64,000 bases of DNA from Siphonodentalium dalli (Eukaryota > Mollusca > Scaphopoda > Gadilida > Siphonodentaliidae): contig CP136065.1 in NCBI GenBank assembly GCA_032622095.1, forward strand, positions 109,159,195 to 109,223,194, in the 5' to 3' direction. The notes under the pieces are model-generated. The model worked only from the letters and a program-made list of their open reading frames with translations. It did no database searches and had not been told where the DNA came from. Below, in pieces: positions 11,022 to 20,345 of the stretch; the stretch's first letter is position 1; each line of letters starts with the position of its first letter. Made by a program: the position numbers and the translations under genes.

Positions 11022-11370
11022 ATTAAAGTTTACTAACCAGTTTCAGACCATTGTGCTATGATTTGGAGGTCACTATTCATGACGCGGCCTAATTCATTTA
11101 GGTCATAGTGACTATTTGTTAGACATGTGTCGTTGGCGTACATTCTCGTAAAAGAAAGTATGTTGTCTGGTAAATCGTTGATAAAGACAAGGAAGATGAA
11201 GGGTCCTAAGATTGAGCCATGTGGTACACCAGCTGGGAAGATCTCGTATTCAGAAAAGGTGTTCTTTACTAAAACTCTTTTTTGCCGTTTATGAAGGTAG
11301 TTCTCTATCCATCTCAATGTTCTCCCGCGAACTCCATAATTATATAGCTTATATAACAGTCCCCTGTGCC
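11022..11370 (+). repeat. 349-bp direct repeat, copy 2
   Basis: Identical to 9866-10214. This copy is continuous with the upstream RT fingers/palm of LINE-1, while copy 1 is continuous with the downstream thumb region. Confidence 0.92.
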
Positions 11371-12161
11371 AAACTCTCTCGAAGGCTTTGGAAATATCAC
11401 AGAAAACAGAGCATGTATATAGTCCTTTGTCGAGAGATTGACATAGGTGATTGTAGAGGTCTATCAGTTGGTGAGATGTGCTGTGGCCGGTTATGAAACC
11501 CGATTGGTTGGAATAAAGTAATTTATTGTCGTCAAAGAACGGACTTATTTGTTTTAGTACAAGTTTTTTCAAACGCTTTCCCAAGACAAGGAAGCAGGGA
11601 GATAGGTCGATAGTTTTTTGTGTCGGCTGGGTCATCTTTTTTGAAAATTGGGACAACGTTAGCCTTTTTCCAGGTAGATGGAAACTTTGCGTTGTTGAAG
11701 GATTTATTGAAAATTATTAACAGAGGATATGCTATTGATTCAGCTGTTGAATTTAACATATTCGCACTTATTCCATCATGTCCATGGGCTTTATTCAGTT
11801 TGAGCGATGTTAATACAGAAATTATCTCATCCTGCGTAAATTACAATTCCGTTAGTTCTTTTTCACAACGCGATTTGAATGATGGTAATTTATCGGATGA
11901 ATCGTTAATCGAAGAATTGGAAATGAAACTTTTATTCAGCAGGTTGGCCTTGTCCAGATCGTCTGTTACGTAGAGTTTTCCGTTTATATCAATCGTGTTG
12001 CTTGTGTTGGGGAAAGAGCTTGGAGTAGATAGGGGCGGGATACAATTTGTTTTCATTTCTAGCAAGAAATTTATTAATTGCCAAAAATCGCGGGGGGATG
12101 ATGAGTCTTTAACCCGATTTTCCAGTTTCTCTTCGAATTTTGCTTTTGCGAACTTTTTCAT
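11033..12161 (-). pseudogene. LINE-1 reverse transcriptase region
   Basis: Three overlapping frames give, in order, a linker (12161-11841), an RT start segment (KANVVPIFKKDDPADTKNYR and PISLLPCLGK, 11759-11532) and the RT palm (11656-11033). The palm has QSGFITGHSTSHQL, FCDISKAFERVWH (motif A, Asp retained), PAGVPHGSILGPF (motif B region) and YAND in place of [FY]ADD (motif C). Between linker and RT lies an in-frame TAA near 11846, followed by LNKAHGHDGIS, a decayed form of the KAPGPDGI motif. A frameshift near 11540-11560 separates the last two frames. Reverse transcription would need both motif C aspartates, so this copy is inactive. Confidence 0.9.
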
Positions 12162-12236
12162 GTTATTAATTTTGTTTCTGGTATTCTTATACCGTTGCCA
12201 CGTATCAGGGCGATTGTTTTTTAGCGCTTTGTTTCG

Positions 12237-13352
12237 TTATTTTTCTCTTTTGCGGATTTCTTTTCTAATGTCGGAATTAAACCAAATTTTGTCTTTTGGA
12301 CGTATTGTCACTTTTGACTGTGGGATTGTTTGATTCATGATGGAGAGAAATGTCTCCTGAAAATTGTTAACTATAGTATCTATGTCGGGTGCAGATAGGA
12401 GATCATCCCAGTTTGTGTTACTAAGCAGGCTATTTGCTCTTTCAGAATTTGCTCTGATATAATTCCAAACAGTTCTCCGGACAGAGGTGGTGGGGGAGTA
12501 ATCGTATTCTAATGTTACATAAACACCACGGTGGTCTGAGACTCCTGGATTAATGTCGTCGGTGTCAAGAACCACGGAAGGTATTGCTGATTACAATTGG
12601 ATCAAGAAGTGTGCTCGATTTATTTGTGATCCCAGTAGGGGCTGTTATCACATTTTTAATACTATAAAAATCTATAATTTCTTTAAGTTTGGAAGAGCTA
12701 TCTAGAAGGTTAGAATTAAAGTCACCTGTAATGATAACATTTTCGGTTATTTCTAGAGCGTCTGCTATTGAGTTATCAAGGTACTCCCAATAGTTTGGAT
12801 CACAGTATTGTTCTGATCTATAGGACATTCCTAAGAGAATGTGAGTTTTCTTCGAGAAAATATCAAACCATAATATCGAGGAATCGAATTCTAAATCGTG
12901 TCTTCGTCTATGGACAATGTGATTTGCAAACATTACCCATATTCCCCCTCCTTTGGAATCACGGTCCTTGCGGACAGGTGGGTAGTAGCCAGGAATAATT
13001 AATTTATCGGATGGATATGAATGTTCAAGGTGGGTCTCAATAAACACAGGATGTCATACTCGTTAATGATATCAACTATCTTTTCGAGCTTATTGCGAAT
13101 ACTTCGGATATTGTAAAGACATATAGAGATTGAATGACTATTTACAGGTAAGGTATTAGGGCCTGGGTTCTTTTCAATGTCGCCGGATAACACAAGGATT
13201 AGACAGATCAGACTCAAACCTATCTTCAGATTGAATATTCGGAAGTTGCATTTTAAGGGTCCAACATTTTTTGCCGACTGAGATTTTTTAGTTTTCTTCC
13301 TCAAGTCGAAGACTCCAATCGCTGCCCTATACTGCTGTGTCGAACAAGTCAT
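12237..13352 (-). pseudogene. LINE-1 ORF start: hydrophobic leader, 2A motif and APE endonuclease
   Basis: The start at 13352 gives a basic leader, a hydrophobic run at residues 44-55, and GDIEKNPGP at 57-65, matching the 2A consensus DxExNPGP. LYNIRSIRNK follows, the usual first motif of an APE endonuclease. A frameshift near 13030-13040 moves to frame 13047, which has FIETHLEH (Glu motif), KGGGIWV and ITGDFN. A second frameshift near 12570 moves to frame 12575, with NPGVSDHRGV (terminal SDH motif). The endonuclease would nick target DNA to prime reverse transcription. 2A motifs at the start of LINE ORFs are known in several invertebrate APE-type families; function here is inferred from the consensus. 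Confidence 0.9.
13158..13184 (-). other. 2A-type ribosome-skipping motif
   Basis: Codons for GDIEKNPGP satisfy DxExNPGP, with the skip expected between the last Gly and Pro. The preceding residues (LICLILVLS) are hydrophobic, as upstream 2A sequences often are, and could alternatively act as a signal anchor if not released. Confidence 0.85.
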
Positions 13353-13454
13353 AACAGTGCTTTAGTCTGTGATTCGATGTGAGTATATATATAGGGGAGC
13401 GATTGAGTCCTGGTCCTGTGGAAGATCCGTCGTATATATAGAGCTGATATATAG

Positions 13455-13466
13455 AGGTGATGTGAT
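13455..13466 (+). repeat. LINE-1 target-site duplication, copy 2
   Basis: AGGTGATGTGAT, identical to 8540-8551. It lies within the LINE-2 ORF2 carboxyl region just after the codons for VHAMRYC. Confidence 0.9.
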
Positions 13467-16064
13467 CGGAAGTACAGTAGCGCATCGCGTGAACAAGTTC
13501 ATTATCATAGCACATACGACAAGCGTCACACACAAGGTTGTTTTTGTATGTCGTTTTGTTCAAAAGCAATCCGAGATTTTTCAACTTTTCGCCATAATGA
13601 GGGTATTTCCTAAGTAATACCCAAATACTCCAGTTTGCTGATGGATTTGAGTGCGTTGTCTGGAATGTTTTAAGACTTGTGTCTCCGGAAACAGAAGCTA
13701 GCCATTCTCTCTCATAACTTTGCCAAACTGATTGCTGAATCAGACGTTTCCACGAACACTTAGATGGGAAGTTACCAGTTACACGAAATAGTCCAGATGA
13801 GTTCGTAGATCATACAGCTGTAGAAGTTCAATTATATCTGGAACAAATCCTGTAGTCAGGCGAGCAAAAAGAGTGAATTTGAAGAACTTCTGAAGAAATA
13901 TTCTGAGGGGAACCTGGCGATCCTGTGGTAGATAAATCTATGAACATAAAAAAGAAAGTTTCTTGATGTGAATTTGTCTCTCGAGTGGCAGAAGTCCAAG
14001 CAAGCTCAGGGAAATACACGTGGGAGTACGCGATGGGAGAGACTGGATGTGTTTCACGCACACTCGGTAAGATTTCTCCATTGTGTACATGGTAGTTTTG
14101 TTCGGGAGTTCCATTAGTTCGCACCCATATAGGGCTTTGGGCAGTGCAACTGATTGTAGCAGACTTGTCATCGTTATTGGAGTGCACATTTTGAATAAGC
14201 TTTTGCCAGCCAAATAAGATTTCCTCAATTTTTCAGATAATAGAGAAGAACGGGTTGGCACGCACTGAAATTTGCACTGCTTAATACCAAGATGAACACA
14301 TTCCGTCGATTATGTTGCTTGTAGAGTTTTGATGCTTTGTCTCATTGAAGACGACGACGACGCTCTTTTTATTTGAGAATTCGAAACGCCATCGCTGGCT
14401 GTATTTGTAACAAACGTCAATCAAATACTCGAGAGAAGGAAGGGGGTATCCATTCCAAGTCTAACATACTATTGTAAAGGCGACACAATATTGATTTGAA
14501 GGAGTCATTTCCACGCAAGAGATGTTCGTTAACTACAGCGCATTGTCAATACCACTAGATTACCCACGTTTAAGAGTTTTCATGACATCTGTCAGTTCAG
14601 GAACACTAACTGGTTCACAGAAAGTAGTGTCTGCAAAGTCTTTATGTGATTCTTGGAAAATTGACGATAGTCGCATCCGTATGGATTCCTCGAATTCCGG
14701 ATCAGCGTGGATACCTGGTTTGTATAGGCTTTCGAAATATGACCTCCAGGCGGACAGGATATCAGTTGGATTGCGAAGAGTTTTGTCACCAAATGTCATA
14801 ACAGAACAAAGACCGCTTGATTTCGAATTTTGATTTTTCGAGTTGATCGTTTTCCAAAACTGCACATCATTAGTCTTGGCGTGGAATTCGAGTTTTTCGT
14901 ATACCTCATGTTCACTGTGGCGAAGTGTATTTTGCAACGACTGTCTAAATAAGCACTTCGCAGCTTTGTACTCAATGTATGAATGCACGTCACATGCGTG
15001 TGGACTACCTTCGGCGAACCATCTTTTCCGCTTTTCTTTTAGAACACGGTGTAGCGATCGCAATTCCTCATTCCAGAAATGTTTTGCTGATTTATGACGT
15101 GACTTAGATCCACTGGCTACCACAGAGGCGTATATAATAGCACTGACAATTTCGGTGTACAATGAGTCAATATCGTGTTTAGAAACGATAACGAAGTTCA
15201 TAATGTCAGAGGGGTAGTTATCCAGGGATAACTCATAGAGAGGTATATCCATTCTATCCCAGTTGAATGAAAGTCTGTTAAAAGGTGACAGTACACTAGA
15301 GAAATCGGGTGGAATGTCAATACAGCAGGTCACAGGCAAATGGTTAGACGTGTTCTGTTCGCTGTCACCGAGAATGGCACGGCGTGATGCAAGGTCGTTT
15401 AATTCAATTGGTAGTAAGATGTGATCAATGCGACTTGGCGAAGCCACAGCAGAAGCCGGATAAAACGTAAACGGAGGTCCCGCGCACGATGTGGAAGTTG
15501 GGACCGAGAGCAAATTCTCCCGGTGCATAAAATCTGTAGTGAAAGCCATTCTTCCAGCGTGTCCTGTCGGCACATGCTGCTCGTGGGTGCGGCACATATG
15601 CACATTTAGATCACCCATAGTGATCACAGGTTCATATGTTGAGAACAACAATATAAAATCAGATATTTCTTCGAGGCAATCTTTGAAATGATCGTCACTG
15701 TGGTTTGTACTCGGTAAGTATGTTTGTAGGATAGTCAAAATCACAGTCGTGCTCAATTTTATCTGAATACCAACGCATCGATCATTTGGGATATCGATAG
15801 CAACACATTGTTTTGCGATTCGTTTGTTCATGAGAAGAGCGACACCATCGCGAGTGAAGGAGCCACCCGAACACGTGGTTATAATACGTCCAGCTTTGCA
15901 TAGAGCAGTATATGAATCGTGTAGAGAATGTAGAAATGGTAGGTTTTCTTCATTTAGCCTATGTTCGGATATGCCAATAATAGACTCAGTAGAGTCAACA
16001 AATAAAGAAAATTGGATTTAACACCAGTAGCATTCCATGTAATGAGATTTAGTTTATTCATCAT
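13467..16064 (-). pseudogene. LINE-2 ORF2: APE endonuclease, RT-core deletion, carboxyl Cys motif
   Basis: ORF2 starts with two ATGs at 16064-16059 inside the end of ORF1 and gives NLITWNATGV, a typical endonuclease start. A frameshift near 15990-16010 follows, then frame 15831-14560 with MGDLNVHM (GDLN/GDFN motif), PSRIDHILLP and NTSNHLPV (SDH position reads SNH), and a linker ending MKTLKRG at an in-frame stop. Decayed RT start sequence (SSGIDNA) continues to about 14400, then jumps to RWRFEFSNKK and HLGIKQ, so motifs A-C of the palm are missing. Frame 14261-13938 has ALYGCEL and LSLLGLLPLE. A CDACRMCYDNELVHAMRYC segment near 13475-13530 ends before the LINE-1 insertion. Confidence 0.82.
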
Positions 16065-17896
16065 TGTAGTGTTCTGTACGTTTCGGTGGGTCTTTACTCC
16101 AGATCCTAAAGTATATCACTGGAGGCCAAAAGTCATCCTGGTAAAGAGCATTCATATCACTCACGTGGATATGGATGCGTGCCGATTACGTACCTCTGTG
16201 AGAACTCCACAACAATCGCACGAAAGTCGGTTTTATGCTCCTCTGTTCGAAATATTCACAGATGTCGGAATCCGTTGATTTTAACGAGATACCGCGAACG
16301 AATAATTTCTGCGTGCGTTTGTTTGTGTTGTTTGGCACACCGACGAAACCCGATGGCTCGTTGTCGCGATCAAACTGTGTTGTGTGCAGGTTGGTACTGG
16401 CATCGTGTGAGACAGGTTTGCTAGCAGTACGTGAGAAGTCTTCAGAGTTATAGTTTACATAGGATACACTATTCACATCGAGATTGCTCGGATTAACAGT
16501 GCTTCTGTCACTGGCAGAACAGGCTATATTATCACAACCGCGATTGGCTACATTTATATTTTGCATCACAGGAGAATTATTGTATCTATGATCGATAGTC
16601 TATTGAAGCATGTCGGGTGATTTAGCACTCTGAACATCGCCAATTGCATCTGCTGAATCTATCGGTGAAGCACTTGGAGGTTGTGATGCTTTTCGATTGG
16701 GAAGTTTCAGTTTCATCGGAGTAGATGACGACATCGCGTTTGCGTCCTGTGTGAAAGGGTACGACAGGTGGTGATATTGTGGGAAAGGCTCAACAGCAGC
16801 GGACGGAGGTGTGCTAGGCGGGAGGTGTTGTTCCACAACTGAACACATCTGGTTGAACTTTTCAGTTATATCACGGGCAAAGAATTCGAACATTGTACTA
16901 AACTTGCGCTCGATATTTTCGACGATCTGGTCTATGGAATTGGAAGATTCTTTCACAGATTGCTTAACATTATTGATTTTTCTCATTACAGTCTCAGACT
17001 TAGCAAATGTCCTTACAAATTCCTTAAAAATGGGTGAATTCATCGTACTTTTTTGTTTGTTCAGCGACATCGTTTTCAACAAACTTAATTCTTTTTTTCA
17101 AGCTGACGACACCACTATATTTGTCATCAGTTATTCTGTTTATAGTCTGCTCCAGAGAGGTACACTTCCCATTAGTGGCGCCGATCGACGAGACGTTTGA
17201 TACACATTTATTTTCCAACTTAGTTTTGCTTTTCTCAAGGTCATCTAGGCGATTGCAAATTTCCGATTGTTTTTCAGATATGGACTTTAGTTCCGTCTGT
17301 ATCGCATTCGATGAGGTCGTAGTGTTGACTTTGAGCAGAGTAACATCAGCAAGGATTTCTGCGATTTTGTCTTGAATACACATAGAGTCACATGGGCATC
17401 TTGGTGTGCTATCATTTGGTCGACGGTCAGTTTGTGATTGTGTTAGTTTATGCTTAGTAACACAATCTTTGATATCATCGAATATTCCTCCTTTATTGAA
17501 CTGCACAATGTTGTAAATGTCTCTCACTATGCGGGTGCTCACGGGGATTCCTCCCAGGTCGGGGTCCCTTTGGGTGCGACCTTTTAAGCTATCATGCTGA
17601 AGGTCTTCAGAATTATTCTGAGCATCTATGAACATCTTATTCCTGATATTCCGCAGTTCGCTGTCGTCGGGAACGGCTTGCAGCAAACCTGCGATGAATT
17701 TGTCTTTTGGTTGACTGAAAATTAGGCTGAGGTCAGGCGAGCGATTTTCTGAGAAGTAGTCAAGAACACTCATGTTTTGTCCCTGATGCATGGGTCTGGG
17801 TTGAGTTGAACTTGTCGAGAGTGGTTGAGAGTTTATATGTCTAGATAGCACAGTGTATTCCCTGTCTTCGATATTGACTGTTTCGTATTCTTCCAT
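16054..17896 (-). pseudogene. LINE-2 ORF1: coiled coil plus RRM-like domain
   Basis: The first frame (17896-17024, 290 aa) starts MEEYETVNIEDREY and ends in heptad-like helices rich in Lys/Glu/Leu. A frameshift near 17030 leads to frame 17082-16600, which continues the helical region and then becomes Pro/Ser-rich. An in-frame TAG at 16600-16602 separates it from 16569-16186, which has KLFVRGISLKSTDSDICEYF, an RNP-like start of an RRM. A further frameshift near 16190 leads to DFWPP and FRIWSKDPPK before the stop at 16056-16054. ORF1 proteins of such LINEs bind the element RNA. The stop overlaps the ORF2 start by 11 nt (ATGATGAATAA), compatible with reinitiation. Confidence 0.82.
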
Positions 17897-17939
17897 TTTA
17901 CATCAAGTACAGTGGCTGTCCACAACGTTCAATGAGGGT

Positions 17940-18180
17940 CGTCGTTAGTCACGACCGGGTTCCTTTTATGGACACTTTCGCATGTTTTGCTCTGAATTAC
18001 TGTCGATCTAGATATCGTATAACGCGATTCTATACATCGAGTCAACTCGTACCCAAATCGCCGATGTTATTGCAATGTGTTCATTAACCAAGTCAACTCG
18101 TATACTGGGTGGGGGTGACCACATGAACGCGATTTCCATAATTATATCGAGTCAGTTCATACCCTAATGGGAATTCGCGC
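17940..18180 (+). repeat. GAGTCAACTCGTACC motif cluster next to LINE-2 5' end
   Basis: Three copies of the motif occur near 18039, 18090 and 18149, in the same sequence context as the large array at 24783-26230, including GGACACTTTCGCATGTTTTG and GTCGATCTAGATATCGT. The cluster lies within about 50 bp upstream of the LINE-2 ORF1 start. It may be the element's 5' UTR/promoter region, or a related repeat that LINE-2 sits beside. Confidence 0.7.
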
Positions 18181-18764
18181 GCTAACCATTAGCGCACTGT
18201 GCGTTATGTGTTTCTATTGATCTTTAACCTGCTTTGTTGCATTGTTATTTGAACATCTTTCGTTTACGTTCACGTGACATAAATCGGAATGCTATCTACT
18301 ATTATACTGCACCGGGATTTGAAGATTGTATAAGAACTTTAATTCGAACATGAATCCGAGGTGTTTGTTTATATCGGTGTTTAACATGTTATTTAATATC
18401 GTTTAGTGAACTTTTTCATTTAGTTATACGCGAGAAATATCGGCATATTATATTCTAAATGAAATGGGATGGTTACTCCTTAAATCGTGCTGTTTGTAAA
18501 TATTGACTTTTCATTTCTTTGTATGCGGAATAAATCGGAGCTATGAATAGAGATGTTATTAAGAAAAGTGCTAACACTAACCCTTCACATTGGTTGTTTA
18601 ACATACAATGTGGCCTAATTCTAAACATATTTTTTATTTATGGGTACCGAGGATATATCAGAATGCTATATGAATTGAAGAATGTTCAGAAATTACCCCC
18701 CCCCCCCCCCTTCCTGGAACCATGTTATAAGTGATACTCACGGGAGAGGGGGAACATTATAATT
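18181..18764. other. No feature recognised
   Basis: AT-rich sequence with one 12-nt C run near 18697-18708. The short frame at 18543-18734 has no recognisable motif and reads through the C run as poly-Pro. Confidence 0.5.
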
Positions 18765-19045
18765 AGTCGCCATTGGACCATATTTTAATTTACCCTCATG
18801 GGACTACATTGTATTTCACCCAGTGGGACCGTAGTTTAACCAGCACCGAGGACACCATATTTTAATTTTAATTAGCCCTCATAATGGGACCATATATTAT
18901 TCTTTAATTAAGACGCGTTACCATATTTTAATTGACCTTAATGGGACCATATTTCAATTAACCCCTATGGGTCCATATTTTTATCAACCCTCATGGGACA
19001 ATATTTTAATCAACAATCAAGGTACAATTTTAATTAGTGTAAACA
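18765..19045 (+). repeat. Degenerate short tandem repeat (ATGGGACCATATTTTAATTA)
   Basis: About eight irregular units of 30-45 bp share ATGGGACCATATTTTAATTA and ACCCTCATGGG. Two more units appear at 20300-20345. It is strongly AT-rich and has no coding frame. Confidence 0.7.
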
Positions 19046-19179
19046 TTCTTATTTCTAAATAAAAAAAATAACATAATATACAGATGACACATATATACAA
19101 AATAGAGGAGTTAATGTATGGAAACGAGGATCAGACAACAAGCCCAAGGGCTTATATGAAGTCTTCATCTCTTTGGCGA

Positions 19180-19816
19180 CATGCTTTTTCTGGAATTCCG
19201 GGTTACGCCATCACGGTCCTTTTCAGGACCCTCTGTTGGAGGTAACCCGGATGCTGGAACCCACCAGCATCCCACCACCACCGGAGGGGCTAAGACGGAG
19301 AGAAAGAAGAAGACACCGTCGCGCCGTCGCAGGGACGCCGACGGGAAGGCCAGGTGGATTAAGAGGAAGGCTTAGAGACCCCAGCTACCTCCCATCTGGT
19401 CCCGGTGCAACAACTGTCGACGTACCTGGATCAACCATCAGCGGGAACGACAGGGACATCGATGTCACCCCGACCGTCCCTGTCGCCGACTTGTGGTGTT
19501 GATGGAGACTTTGCCACCACTACCACCGTCTCCTAACCCGGATGCAGCGGAGGACTATAATCCACCGACATCGATACCTCCGGTGCCCCCCGACTGCATC
19601 GCGGAAGAGGAGCATGAATCACCACCCCCTGCTCCTGCCGAACACGAAAACTTCAGGGAAGAACAGCAAAAGCTCAATGAAGAATTTATGAGAGAACATC
19701 ACAAGAAACTGGAGGAACAACACCAACTATACGAACACATCACACAACAACAACAGACATATCCTCCATCATCTGGGGAAAACATCGCTCCAAGAAAAGA
19801 AAAAATGAAAAAATAA
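19180..19816 (+). pseudogene. Broken basic and Gln/Glu-rich coding remnant
   Basis: Frame 19181-19375 carries ERKKKTPSRRRRDADGKARW, a basic motif shared with 50420-50480 (KKKTPSRKKRDAERLATW). Frame 19493-19816 follows with a Pro-rich start, a charged helix (EQQKLNEEFMREHHKKLEEQ), a short Gln run and a basic end (PRKEKMKK). The two frames are probably one protein with at least one frameshift. I recognise the basic motif as one that recurs in repetitive invertebrate ORFs but cannot assign a family. Absence of RT or transposase motifs nearby leaves the element type open. Confidence 0.45.
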
Positions 19817-19909
19817 CAACTTTGTAATAATTGTTTTTTTGTTGTTGTTATGTATCATTAAATAAAGGCATAACATGAGGGGTTAAGAGGAGGACCAATC
19901 GGTCCTTCT

Positions 19910-20175
19910 GAAGATCCCGGGGTTAGCCCCCCTCCAATCACAATTACGCGTGGAGATATTCCAAAGTTCCCCATTAAGTGAGGGAGGGGTATCGATCAGA
20001 CGGGAAGATATTGAAATACTGGTTATAGGATAAATGGAGATATATAGCTAAATTTTAGTTAGGGATAGAAACACAGGGAGAAGATAGTGCTAGGGATAGC
20101 AGGAGGCAGATAGAGAGATAGAGAGAGAGAGAAAGAAAAAAGAGACAGAGAGAGATAGGGTGAGAAAGCAAAAGA
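19910..20175 (+). repeat. Fragments shared with 47.94 kb and 7.2 kb
   Basis: TCCCGGGGTTAGCCCCCC followed by AATCACA is shared with 47938-47975. The GGAGATATATA...GATAGTG...GGGATAGCAGG segment at 20035-20110 resembles 7185-7265. A GAGA-rich tract (20115-20165) follows. This looks like repeat debris. Confidence 0.5.
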
Positions 20176-20345
20176 CAGGAGGGGAACAGATGAATCGTGA
20201 AATGATGACAGTGGTGGGGAATTTTCAAAACATATGCTCGTCTAATATGTAAGCGTCAGGCGCCATGGGAGGGGGTCAATCAAAGTGGCTGTTAATTGGA
20301 ATTTTAATTAACCATCATGGGACCATAGTTTTTATTAACCCTCGA

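Larger units (their letters stand above)
8552..13454 (-). mobile_element. LINE-1: CR1-like APE retrotransposon with a 2A motif, nested in LINE-2
   Basis: The 4,903-bp segment is bounded by a perfect 12-bp duplication. On the minus strand it has about 100 nt of 5' leader, a single long ORF region (2A leader, APE endonuclease, linker, reverse transcriptase, carboxyl Cys/His motif), a 3' UTR, and an end reading AAATAAAATATG followed by two AAAGT-like units. Removing the internal 807-bp insert and one 349-bp duplicate leaves about 3.75 kb. The 3' end is closely related to 41934-42040, so the family has other copies. Multiple frameshifts, a nonsense codon and a changed RT active-site residue make it inactive. 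Confidence 0.88.
8070..17940 (-). mobile_element. LINE-2: two-ORF APE-type non-LTR retrotransposon, interrupted by LINE-1
   Basis: The element reads right to left: ORF1 (17896 to 16054), ORF2 (16064 onward, resuming at 8551-8319) and a 3' UTR to roughly 8070, where AATAAATATATAAC gives a possible polyadenylation signal. Its own length is about 4.95 kb once LINE-1 (8552-13454) is removed. ORF1 and ORF2 overlap by 11 nt. The order of coiled coil, RRM-like ORF1, APE endonuclease, RT remnant and carboxyl Cys/His motif fits the Jockey/CR1 range of APE-type LINEs. The RT core is deleted and there are several stops and frameshifts, so it is dead. The exact 5' and 3' limits are estimates; I found no target-site duplication for LINE-2. 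Confidence 0.8.

Noticed and set aside
16012-17375. Plus-strand frames opposite LINE-2 ORF1
   Set aside because: They are shadows of the minus-strand ORF1, which has a coiled coil, an RRM-like motif and the ORF1/ORF2 overlap.
8809-17896. LTR retrotransposon or retrovirus-like element
   Set aside because: No LTRs, protease, RNase H or integrase motifs; APE endonuclease and RT order, 3' tails and variable duplication indicate non-LTR elements.
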